A DNA stretch of 64,000 nt, from the NCBI RefSeq assembly GCF_005222485.1, contig NZ_CP029078.1:1178001-1242000 (forward strand), written 5' to 3'. Position numbers and translations under genes: made by a program. Source of the stretch: Streptomyces griseoviridis. Its GTDB lineage: Bacteria; Actinomycetota; Actinomycetes; Streptomycetales; Streptomycetaceae. A model generated the notes under the pieces. That model was not told the DNA's origin. It worked only from the letters and a program-made list of their open reading frames with translations, and did no database searches. Below, one piece after another: positions 9,801-21,800 of the stretch. Position 1 is the stretch's first letter. Each line of letters begins with the position of its first letter.

Positions 9801-12800
9801 ACTGGAGGAAGGCGTCGCGGAGCGCGGGGTCGGGTGCGGCCTGGTGCAGGACCCTGGCGGCGACCCGGTCGATCTCCTGCTGGCCGCCGGTGACCTGGAG
9901 GTCGCGCTGCGTCTCCCTGGTCCTGATGTCGGCCCACAGCAGCCGGGACCGCTCGGCGGGGCCGATCTGCGCGGTGCCGGGCAGCCGCAGCACCTGGGCG
10001 GCGACGGTGTCGACGTCGGAGCGGCCCATGAGCAGGGGCACGGTGTCGGTCACGGACGGGACGCGGACATAGGAGGAGAGCGGGGTGCCCGGGTTCTGCT
10101 CCAGGTGTTCCGCGGCCCGCCGCAGCGCCCGCGCCGTGGCCGCGCGGTCCAGCGGCGTGCCCGGCTCGTGCCGGCGGTGGTCGGCGGCGACGACGCGGTC
10201 GAACAGGTCGAGGGTGAACAGCGGGAGCAGCCGCAGCGCGGGGTCGTCGCGGGCCATCAGCTCCAGCGCGCCCACGCCCCGCAGCAGGAGCTGGTGGTCG
10301 GCGGTCCGCCACTCGGTCTCGGCGCCGAACACGGTGCGCAGCAGCCGCACCAGACGCAGGGTCCGTTCGCGGACGTCGTCGGGGGCCGGTCCTTGGCCGC
10401 TGTGCAGGCCCGCGGTACGGGCCCGTTCGTCGAGTGCGGTGCCCTCGGGTTCGGGCAGGACCCGGTCGAGGCCGAACTCCGTGCCGCGCGGGTCGTTGTC
10501 GACGCCGAGGTGCTCGCCGTGCGGCCCGGGGACGGGGGTGAGCACCCGGCGGCGCGACGCGTACACCAGTTGGTCCCCGTCGTTGGCCTGGCGTTGGGCC
10601 TCGGAGACGACGGCCAGCGGGTCCGGGACGTGGGGCGGCGCGCCGTACGGGCCGGTGAGCACGGTCGATCCGGGCTGCGCGGCGAAGCAGACGATCTTCA
10701 CGAGGCGGTCCTTGCCGCGCAGGCTCGGCCGCCTGCGCAGCGCCCCCGAGGTCTGCGGGCCGCTGGTGACGACGGTCCTCCCGTCGGTGAGCGCCCAGGC
10801 GGTCCGGTCGGGCATGCCGTGCTTGGCCTCGAAGTAGGGTGCGGCGTCCGGGTCGTCGATCCGCCAGGGCACTTCGACGGGTTCGCTGACGGTCATGGTC
10901 GCGGTGTCGAGGTGGACGTAGTGCGTCGCCTTCGCGAGGGTCGTCGTCATGGCGGCGCGGGGGCGCAGCAGCGTGGGGTGTTCGGTGAGCGGGACGGACA
11001 TGTGGCCGGTGGAGCGGTGGTCGCGGCCGATGACGGGCAGCGAGAGGACCTGCCGTTCCCACTCCTCGCCGCCCGGCTCGGGCGCGGGCGCCAGGGTGGG
11101 GTCGGAGAGCAGCCAGCCGCCGACGACGCCGAGTCCTGGTGACATGTCGAGGCCGATCCCGGTCCATCCCGGGCGGGTGGGTGACGGGCCGATGGCCACG
11201 CCGCCGCTGGGTGACCAGACGTCCCGGCCGAGGGTGACGGCGCTGCCGCGCGGCAGCAGGGTGCCGCCGGTCGCCGCGTAGGAGGCGAGCAGCAGCAGCG
11301 GGACGTCGGTCGGCTGGGCCCGCAGCACCGGGTCGAGGGCGAGGAGTTCGGCGACGACGTCCTTGGCGACCCGGCGCTGGAAGGTGCCCCGGCCCCTGAC
11401 CACGACGGTGGTGTGGTCCCCGTCGGCCACCAGGGTGTAGGGCGTGGGGCCGCCCGACCAGCCGGCGGGCGCGGGGGCGGTGAGGCCGAAGGTGCCGTCG
11501 GGCCCGCGTACCCCGTCGTGGACGGTGTCCAGGTCGAGGGGTGCGGTCAGGGGCCTTCCTGTCCAGTTGACGCCGTGCACGCCGTTCGGGGTGCTGAAGC
11601 GGACGGCGCCGCTGAGCGCGCCCCGCAGCTGGAGGTGGAAGGCCGCGAGCTGGGTGAGGCGCGTGGCGTCCGCGACGGCCGGGTCGGACGCGACCCGGAC
11701 CAGTTCCCCGTGGTCGGTCCGGGTGAGGGGGGTGGCCTGGTCGAGGCTGAGCACGTACCGGGCGAGCGCGTCCAGGTCGAGGGGTCCGCCGCGCAGCGCG
11801 GGGACGCCCGCGCGCAGCGCGTTCAGGCGGCGCAGGGCGTCCCTGGCCTCCGGCACCTGGTGCTGTCCGAACAGGTCCCGCAGGAGTGTGTCGTAGTGCG
11901 CCTCGGGGTCGTGGGGGGCCGGGGCGGACTGCGGTGCCGGCGGGTTCGCCGGGTCGGCGAAGGAGACGGGGACGCCGTTCACGGTGAACGAGGACGGGGT
12001 CCGCGGGGTCGTGGGGGCGGCGAACACCTCGGTGGCGGGGTCGTCCGGGTCGGCGGCCGGGACCTGGACGGCCGTCGTGGCGGGTGACGCGCCGGGGGCG
12101 GGGGCCGTCCCGGGAGGCTGTGCGGGGGCGGGCCTGGGCAGGTCGGGGAGGGGTTCGAGGTCGACGGAGGCGACGCCGGTCAGCGTGCCGTCCGCGGTGG
12201 TGAGCGGGAGGTCGTCCGCGTCCCGCGCCCAGCCGGAGGTCCCGGTGGTGTCGGGGCCGGGCGGGGTGACGGTGAAGGTGTCGCGGGCCGGGTCCCCGGT
12301 GGCGGGCAGGCCGAACACCGGGCCCGGCGCGTGGCCCGGCAGCGGCGTCACCGTCGGGACGCCGCCGGTGGCCGCCACGGGCCTGCCGAGGCGGGCGGCG
12401 AGCGTCGCGGGTGCCGTGCTGCCCCGGCCGAACCCGGGGATCATCGCCGCCACCGGGGCGTCGGGTGGGCGGGCGGTCAAGGCCGGGTCGAGGGCCAGCA
12501 GTTCGGCCAGCACGCCGGCCGGCACCGCGCGCGCGAACCCGGCGCGGCCACGCACCACGACCCGGTGTCCGCCGGAGGCCACCAGCAGATGGGCGTCGGA
12601 CCCGGTGGCCCACGGCGCGGGCACGGCGCTGGTGTCACCGTCCGCCGGGGAGGCCGGCACGGCGGTCATGGTGAGGTCGAGGCCGGCCGGGACCGGGGTG
12701 TCGGTCCAGTTGACGCCGCGCGGGCGGCCGTCGGGGCCGGTGACGCGGAAGGCGTCGTCGAACGCGCCGCGGTCCGCGAGGTGGAGGGCGCTGAGGCCGT

Positions 12801-15800
12801 CGAGGCTCCGCGCGTTGCCCGCCTCGGGGGCCGCCGCGATCCTGAGCAGCTCGGCGCGCAGCTCGCCGGTCACCGGCTCCCCGGGGGTGAGCAGCAGGAC
12901 CCGGCGGGCGAGCCTGTCCAGGTCGAGCGGTCCGTCGCGCAGCTCGGGGTCGGCCGACCGCAGCTGCTCCAGGCGGACCGTGGCGAGCTGCCTGGCGGGC
13001 GTCGGCGGGGTCTGGGTGAGCGGGAGGAGCGGGCGCCCCGACCGCTCGCGGCGTCCGCTCGGGCTCTCCCCCGCGGCCCTGTTCCGTGCGCCCCGGCCGC
13101 GGGTCGCGGCGGGACGGCCCTGCGCGGGCGCGGCGTGGGCGGTGCGGCCGGGGTCGGGATCGGGGTCAGGCGAGGAGCCCGCCGGGCGGGTGGTGGGGGC
13201 GGTGTCCGTGGCGGAACCCTGCCCGGTGGAGGCCGCGCCGAGGGTCGTCGGGGGGACGAAGCGGGGGTGGGCGTCGCTGCCCTCGTAGTGCTCGGTCCCG
13301 CCCCGGGGCGGGCCGCCGGGCCGGTCCACCCGGACGCTGTAGAACAGCTCGACCTCCCAGGTGGCGTCCTCGGGGCCGATGCCGCGCCGCAGCCCGCGCT
13401 GGACCGTGCGCCCGTCGGCGAGGTTCCTCGACCAGGCGATGTCCATCCGGACGCCGAAGGCGTGCGCCAGCAGCTGCGGGAAGACGTCGCCGATGTCGGA
13501 GTTCCAGCGGTTGTCCCAGTCGAGCACCGCGTCGCGCAGGGACGCCAGCTCCGAGGGGTTCAGCGGGGTGTGGCGCAGGACCAGGTCGCGCAGCTCGCCC
13601 TGGAGCTGCCCCGCGCTGGGGAAGCGGCTCCGGTCGGGCACCGGGACGTCGAGGGCGGTCAGCCGGGTCACCAGCTCCGTCTCGTCCATCCGGGCCACGG
13701 CCGCGGCCAGTCCCCCGGGCACCGAGTTGCGGAACTGGACGACGATCTCGACGGGCAGCCGCTCCCGGTGCGCCGTCAGGTGGTCGGCGACGAAGTTCCG
13801 CGTCGCCGCCAGGACGTGGCGGTCGGCGGGGACGGGCCTGCCGCCCGCCGCCAGGTCGGTGCGGACCTGGTCGGGGTCGGAGAGCCAGGCGTACGCGGAG
13901 CGGTCGGCGGCGGACCTCGCGCGCCCCGGGGACCTGAACAGATGGTCCCTGAGCAGCCTCGGGTCGCTCGCCGTGAAGGCGCGCAGCAGGCAGTTGCCGT
14001 CGCGGGCGACGGGCTGCCGCCGTCCTCTGGCCCAGCCGGGGGTGGTGCTCACCGGGGCCGTCATGACCGGCGTGCCGACGGTTCCTGACCCCGTGCCGGG
14101 CTCCGGCTCCGCACGCGGCGCGGGCTCGGCCCCCTCAGCCTTCTCCTCCGCCTTCGCCTTCGTCGTCTCCTCCCCCGGTCGCCCGGACCGGTCGGTCGCG
14201 CCGCCCGACTCGGTGCCCGTGGTCGCGGGGGTACCCGTCGTCCCGGTGGTACCCGTCGTCGCGGGGGTCTCGGTGGTGGCGGGGGTCTCGGTGGTGGCCG
14301 TGGTCTCGGTGGTGGCCGTCCCGCCGGGTGCCGCCGTCTTCGGCGTGGCCGGCGTTCCGTCGCCGCCGGTGGCCGTCGACGTCGTGGTCCCGGACGCCGT
14401 CGTCCCCGACCCCGCGGCCCTGGACGCCGTCGTCCCCGTCGCCGTCGTCTGTGAGGTCACCGGGGGCAGGGCGAGGCGGGGGCGTTTGGGGAGGCGGAGT
14501 TCGCCGGTCGGGCGGGAGCGGCGTTTGGTCCCCGCGTGGGGGCGGGGGCGGGGGGCGTCACCCGGCGGGCGGGGGCGCCGCACGGTGCCGGGGCCCATGG
14601 TGACGAAGTCGGCGGCGGTGCGCTGCCGGCCGTCGCGGTCGGGGCCCAGGGCGATCGTGGCGTCGCCGTCCTCGTCGGCGTGGACGTCGGCCCTGCCGTA
14701 CGCGGTGTGCACCGCGGACCCGGTGGAGCGGACCACCGCGTCCATCAGCCGCTCGACGGCCGTGGCCGCCGTCTCCGGGTCGCTGGTCGGCAGCAGCAGG
14801 ACGATGTCGCGGTCCTTGGGGCGTGCCGGGTCGACGAGCAGCAGATGGGCGATGTCCTGGGCCGGGATACGCCCGGACAGCAGCCCCTCGCCGATGGGTC
14901 CCGCCATCCTGACCACCCAGGGCGCGGGTGCGCCCTTCCGGTGCCAGGGCGCCGTCTCGGTGGTGTCGAAGGTGGGCGATCCGTCGGGGTCCGTGCCGAC
15001 CAGGGTGACCTCGCTCAGGTCGAGGTCGACCGGAGAGACGCGGCGGTCGAGGTCGCGGCCGAGCGGTGAGCCGTCGCTGTCCCGGATGATCCGGTCGGGG
15101 GCCAGCGAACCCCGGGTCGCCAGGTGGAACGCGCCGAGCCTGGCGCTCTCGTCGAGGTCGACGCCGACCCGGGAGGCCCGTTCCACCAGGCGCATCAGTT
15201 CGGGGCGGCGGGTCGCGTCGGTCCCGTCCAGGTGCAGGACGCGGGCGGCGAAGGTGTCCACGTCCCAGCCGACGTCCCGCAGGGCCGTCAGACCGCGCCG
15301 GTCGAGGACGAATCCGGCGAGCACCGCGAGGCTGGGCACGGTGACCGTCTCGGGTGCCCGCGCCGCGCGCAGCAGCACGTCGCGGTGGGTCTGGGTGATG
15401 ACGGTCTCGGGTGGGAGCAGCAGCACATGGCGGGCGAGGTCGTCGAGGTCGAGGGGGCCTTCGGCGAGGGCGGGGACGTCGGCGCGCAGGGCGTCGAGGC
15501 GTTCCAGGGCCTGGGCCAGGGTGCGCTCTCCCGCGAGCGGGTGCTCCCGATCGGCGGGCGGGCGGGTGCCCGACTCCGGCGGCAGCAGCGTGTTGAGGGG
15601 CGGTCGGCCGTCGCGCTCGTCCGGCGGGGGCTTGGGGACGCCCTTGCCGCCGGGCGGGCCCGCCGGGTCGACACCGGCAGGCAGGGGCAGCGGGGTGGTC
15701 GCGGGCGGGGTGGGGGGCGGGCTCGGCCGGGTGGTGCGGAAGTTCCAGGGGGCGCGCGGGTTGCCCGAGCCGCGCGGTACCGCCGCGAGGAAGTCGCCGC

Positions 15801-18800
15801 CGCGCTCGTACAGGACGATGGCGTTGCGGCCGTCGGCCGACGCGGTGCCGAAGGTGTCGATGGTGCCGTTCTCGTGGACGAACGTGACGTGCAGGTTCAT
15901 GCCGTCGGCCACGAGTGCGGCGGCGAGCAGGGCGGTCTCGCGGTTCCAGCGGCGGGTGGCCCGCAGATGCGCGCGGATCAGTCCTTCGCGCACGTGGTCG
16001 GGGAGCGGCGGGACGGGGAGCGGCAGCCGGCCGCCGCTGCGGGTGAACTCCCGGCGCAGCGGGGCGGGCAGCGGCTGCCTGAACCCGGCCTCGTGGAGTT
16101 CCTCCTCGGTGAACCTGGCCCGTGGGTCGAGCCGGGCCCCGGCGGGCAGCGGCCCGTTGTCGAGGATGTCGACGAGGTCGTCGATGACGGTGCCGAAGTC
16201 CTCGTTGTCGTCGGGGTCGCTGCCCAGGGCGAGGGCGACCGCCGCGTAGAACTGGTTGCCCTCGCCGCGGTGGGTCTCCCGCAAGTCGTAGACGTAGCCG
16301 TCGGGGTCGGTCAGGGTGCGGGGGTCGGTGGCGGCGTCGAACTTGGGCTGGTCCGCGTAGGTGGCGTCGTCGAGGCCCTCCCAGGTCCACGGGCGGGTGG
16401 CGTGCGCGGTCAGCAGGGAGTCGTCCACCGGGGGTTCGGGCTCGGGCGCGGGGGGCGGGCCCTCGGGCACGGACTCCGTCTCGACGGCCTGGTAGTGGCC
16501 GTCGGCCAGGTGCAGCACGACGCGTTCGGCGTCCTCGGGGAGCGGGCCGTCGAGGTCGGACGGGAAGTCCTGGTGGCTGCCGTCGGCGTGGACGACGCGC
16601 ACGCCGACCCGGTAGCGGTGGGCGGCGAGCGCGGGCAGGACGTCGGCGGCGCTGTTATCCCAGCCGGTGTTCTTCGGGGCGTCGGCGGCGCGGCGGAGCT
16701 GGGCGGCGGCGAGGCCGCGGCGCTGGGCGGGGCTCAGGGGGTGGCGGCGGCGGTCGGGGGTGGGGCGGTCGCCGGCCGAGTGCGGGATGACGCCGAGGGA
16801 GTCGAACTCGCGGCGCTGCGGGGTGTTGGTGCCCAGGTCGAGGGCGGCGGCGTCGAGTTCGGCCGAGGTGAAGGTGTCCGTCTCGTCCGGGGAGAGGTGG
16901 GCGATCAGCGGCGAGTCGAGGGGCAGCCCTTCGAGGGTGTCGGCGAACTCGGCGCGCAGGGCCGCGGGGTCGAGGGCGGTGCCGTCGGCGCGGACCCGGG
17001 CGGCGGGCAGCGCCTGCTGGAGCGCGCGGTAGAAGGAGTTGTCGGCGGGGACGTCGCGCAGCCGGTGGGTGGTTCCCGCCGGGGACTTCAGGGCGGGCGC
17101 GAGGTCGTCGAGGGCGGTCGCCCGGGTGTAGCGCGGCGGCGTGGCGGGCGCCTTCTCGAACATGCCGTCGCCGGACGTCCCCGGCTCGTCGCGGTCGCTC
17201 GACTCGTCGGACTCCTCGGCGATCGTGTCGAGGGGTCCCGATGTGGTGGTGGGGCCCTTCGGCAGGGGTTCCGGGTCGGTGACGGTCGGCTCGGGCAGTC
17301 CGCCGCGGGTCGGGGCGGCGTCGCCGTCGGCGCTGGGCGGGTCCTCGGGCAGCAGGTGCCAGCGGGTCAGCCGGTCGCTCTGGGCCCGCAGGCCGTGCAG
17401 GGCGCGCGCGGCGGCCTCGGCCCTGTCCTGCTGGGTTCTGACCTCGTCGAGCCGGGTGTCGACGGCGCGCTGCGCGGTCCGGTGGGCGCGGGCGGCGGCC
17501 TCGGCCGCGTCCCGGGCGCTCGCCACGCTCTCGGCGGCGGCGGCCTTCCGGCTCTCCATGACGCGCCGCGCCTCGGCCGCCAGCCGGTCGCGCTCGGCGC
17601 GCCGGATGCCGTCGACGAGGGCGTCCGCCTCGGCCAGGGCCTGCCGGGCGCCCTCGACGCGGGCCTCGACGGCCTCGCGCCGGGCCGCCGGGGTGTCCTC
17701 GGTCAGGCTCAGGAGCAGGGTGTCCTGGTGGGTCCTGTGGGCCTGTGCCGCCAGCTCGACGGCGGACCGCAGGGTGCTGCCCGCCGGTTCCGGTACGTCG
17801 GCGGCCGGCTGGTCGAGGACGGCGTCGGCGGCGGCCGTCGCGGCGGTGAACTGGCGGGTCGCGGCGGCCCTCTCGGTCCTCGCCGCGGTCTCGGCGAGGC
17901 GCAGCGTGCGCCGGGCGACGGAGCGCGCCAGCCGGTTCGTCTCGGCCGTCTCGCGCAGGTCGGGCAGGTCGCGGCGGAGCGCCCAGTACGCGTCGTCCTC
18001 CTCGGCCCAGGTCTTGGCGGCGTCCTTGACCTTGTCCCAGGCGGCGGAGACCTGCTCGGGGAAGGTGTCGTCGGTGACGAGGCCGAGCTGCCTCGCGACG
18101 TCCTCGCGCACCCAGGCCAGCACCTGGGTGTGCGTCTCGACGGTCTGCGGTCCGGGCTTCGCGCCGCCGAGCGAGCCGAGGAGGTGCTTGCGCATCCACG
18201 CGGTGGACGACAGGTCCTTGAACTGCCGGTGCACGTCGGCGACGCTCAGCCAGTCCACGGGGATGGCGAACGCGAAGACCCGGCCTGTGGTGGGTTTGAC
18301 GTTGACCTGGCGTGCCTGGTCGCTGGCGATGACCCGCCCGTCGCTGTCGGAGGTGTCGGCGCCGGTGCCGGTGGCCCCGGGGTTGGCCGCGCCGACGCTG
18401 TCCGACTTCAGGGCGGGGGCGCCGCCGATGGCGGTGTTGTGGTCGCCGCCCTGGGTGGCGGTGGCGTTCTCGCTCTGGGTGACGCGGGTCGAGGACTCCA
18501 TGCGGGCGCCGTCGGCCACCGCGAGGAGCACCGCGCCGGTGAAGTCGGGCCGGGAGAAGATCCGCAGTTCGGCGTCGGAGTGGTCGGCGAAGCCGTTCTC
18601 GACGAGGCCGCTGGTGACGTATCCGTCGTTGCCCGAGGCGTGTTCGAAGAACGCGGTGAGCGCGCCGGGCCCGTGGGCGTCCTCGAGGACCTGGGCCGCG
18701 CCGGTGCCCTCGGCGGTCAGCGGGGTGATCCGGGCGGTGCGCAGCACCTGTTCGAGAGCGTCGTCCGTGAGCGGTCCCGAGAGCGTGCCGAGCCTGCTGT

Positions 18801-21800
18801 CGTAGGCCTTGCCGAGGGCGACGGTGCTCGCCGCGAGGACGTTCTCCGCGCCGATGATGTTGCGGACGTGGAAGCCGTTCTCCGGTGGTGTGAAGGGGCC
18901 GTGGGTGCCGTCGGGCAGGGTGATGGCGCGCCAGGAGTCGAGGACGCCGGTGATCGGGCTGTCCTTGGCGAGGGGGCTGTCGTCGCCGGTGAGGACGTTG
19001 ACGGCGTGCGGCTCGTCGGCGATCTCGGGCGGGGCCAGCGGGTCGGGCCGGTCCGCGGGGGCGTCGGGGCGGGCGTCGGGGTGCATCAGGCTGAGCGGGA
19101 CGATCTCGCGCTGGCTGCCCGCCTCGCCGCTCTCCTCGATCCGGCGGGCGCCGCGCCCCCAGTCGTCGTCGCCCTTCTTGCGGCCGATCTCCATGGTGAG
19201 GTGGAGCCGGTAGCGGGTGGCGTACTCGGCGTGCGGTTCGCTGGTGTAGGACGTCCACAGCCGGCCGCGGGCGCGGCCGCCGGTCGCGGAGACGGTCTGC
19301 CGGTTGGAGCCGGTCTCGGTGAGTGAGGGGCCCGCCATGGGGGCGTCGGTGTCGCCGGTGTGGACGGCCTCGTTGACCATCGTTCCGGCGTCCCGGCCGC
19401 GGGCGGTGGGGAACGCCTCGCTGAACGTCTCGGTCGCCCAGCGGTGGTCCTCCAGTTCGGTGCGCGGCCACAGCCGCACGAACTCCTGCTCGCCGACGGG
19501 TTCGAGGCGCACCCTGACCCGGACGTTGCGGCCGCCGACCTGGATCCGCTTCCAGGAGAGGGCGCTGATCCTGGCCGTCACCGAGGAGCCGGTGCCGGAC
19601 ATCTCGCGGCGCAGCGCGCGGGTGACCCGGGCGGAGGTCAGCCGGTGGATGGTCTCCCGGCTGTCCTGGTCGAGGCCGAGGCCGTCGAGGCGTTCCACGA
19701 ACCGTTCCACCACCGGTCCCGTGTCCAGGGAGTTCACCGGGTAGGTGGCGAAGGGCGCGGCGCGGAACCAGCGGGGCTGGAGCCAGCGGCGGTCGGTGTA
19801 GCGGGGGCCGCCGCCGAGGTCGTCGCCTTCGATGAGGCCGAGCTGGTGGGCGATGCGTTCGGGCAGGTGGCCGAGCCAGCCGCCCTTGACGACCTGGCGT
19901 TCGCCGGCCCAGTCGTAGAGCCGGCGCACCACGGTGCCGAGGGGGGCGAGGATGCCGGAGGAGCGGGTCTCGGCGGCGACCTCGTGTTCGGCGTCGCCGG
20001 TGGTGAGGACCTGGTAGCCCTGGTCGACCCGGTTGATGTCGGAGGTGACGGTGCGCACGACGGTGCCGCTGGCGCCGCGGCTGCGCCACCACGGCCGCCA
20101 GGACACGCCGTAGCTGCCGGTCACGCCGGGGCCGCCGGGGTGGGAGTGGCCGTAGACGAAGGTGAATCCGGCCTGCTGGACGAAGGTCCTGCTCTGGGTG
20201 CCCGCCGCCTTGGTCGAGGCGCCGAGCGTCATCTCGGTCTCCATCGGCTGCGGCCGGTTCAGGGCGCGCAGCCGGGTGATCCGCATGCGGTGGACGACGG
20301 TGGCGAGCCAGTCGATGTAGGGGCCCTTGCCGAAGAGGCCGGTGGTGCGTGATCCGGTGGCGCTGGCGTTCTGGTCGGCGTTGGCGGTGAGGAACTGCGG
20401 CTGCTCGGGGCGGACGGCGGCGTCGTGGGCGGGGGCACCCTCGCGGGTGAGCTGCCAGCGGTCGTGGGACGCCTTCTCCAGGACCCGGTCGACGATTCCC
20501 CTGGCCTGCTTGGGGGCGATCACGGAGAGCGTCTGGTGGGGCAGTTCGTCCAGCGGGCCCGGGTTGCGGCCGTCCTCGGTGGAGGCGTCGAGGAGTCTCC
20601 TGGCGTCGCGGCGGCTCATCGGGGCGGAGGTGACGGGCTGCGGGTCGAGGTAGGGGTTGTCGGCGCCCGGGGCGTGCGGGTCGGTCGCCGGGGAGTGGTC
20701 GGCGGGGACGCTGAGCAGCACCTTGCCCTGGACGGCCGGGACGTCGGCGTCGCCGCCGATGATGTCGCCGCGGCCCTTGGGTCCGATGACGAACAGGTGG
20801 GTGCCGAGGACGCCGAAGCTGACCAGGCCGCGCAGCAGGCTGCGGGGGCGCCAGTAGCCGCCGGTGCTGACGGTGAGGGAGAGGTCGTAGGAGTACAGGT
20901 TGCCCGGTTTGGTGGTGATCGCCATCTGGTCGAAGGTGGCGGTGGAGCCGTAGCCGGACTCGTCCCGGGACTGCTGGCCGGCCGAGTAGCCGAAGCTGCC
21001 GGTGAGGGCGTGCGCGGCGAACCCGATGTTGTCGGTGGCGGTGTCGCGCAGCGCGGCGACGCCCTCGAAGCCGGCTTCGGCGCCCTGCACGCCGTACTGG
21101 CTCTCGTCCAGGTCGGTGGCGCCGGGGGCGCTGTGCCGCAGGATGGTGTCGGTGGGTGACACGTAGGTGCGGTTGGTCAGTTCGGCGTCGAGCCAGATGT
21201 AGTAGTAGCCGCGGGTGAAGCGGCCGGGGTCGACGAGGCCGATGCGCAGCCCGGTCCTGCTCATCGCCTCCAGGTTGCCCGCCATGCTGTGGTGCGAGAG
21301 GGCGTTGATGACGGTCAGCGTGTTGTGCAGGACCATCTGGTAGTGGCCGTGGTTGCGCCAGCGGCTGTCGCTCGGGTCCCCGAGGTCCTCCAGGCGGGCG
21401 ACCATGGTGGGGTACTTGGCGGCGACGGCGGTCAGCACCTGCCGGGTGAACGATTCGAGGCGGGTGCGTTCGGCGAAGGTGACCTTCGGGGTGTCCTCGG
21501 CGGGCGCGGTGTCCTGTGCGGTCGCGGGCGCGTCCTCGCGGTCGACGCCCTCGGGGAACCTGCGGCTGTAGCGGCCGCCCGCGTAGGTGAACTGGACGGG
21601 CCTGGCCATGCCGAGGGTGGGCGGGTTGTCGTCGGTGAGGTAGGCGGGGGCGAACGGCTCGGTCGCCCCGAAGGCGTTCTCGTCCTCCATGCCGGCCAGC
21701 CGGCGCGCCTCGCCGCGCGTCATCCGGTCCAGGCTCCAGGTGGTGAACGGCGTCGGCCTGGCGTCGCCGGTCTTGCGGATCCAGACGGTCTTCTCGACCC

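Noticed and set aside
15124..19326. 1,400-residue plus-strand open frame antisense to the giant gene
   Set aside because: It has Gly/Val/Arg-biased composition without domains, lies wholly antisense to the better-supported coding frame, and is a typical high-GC shadow.
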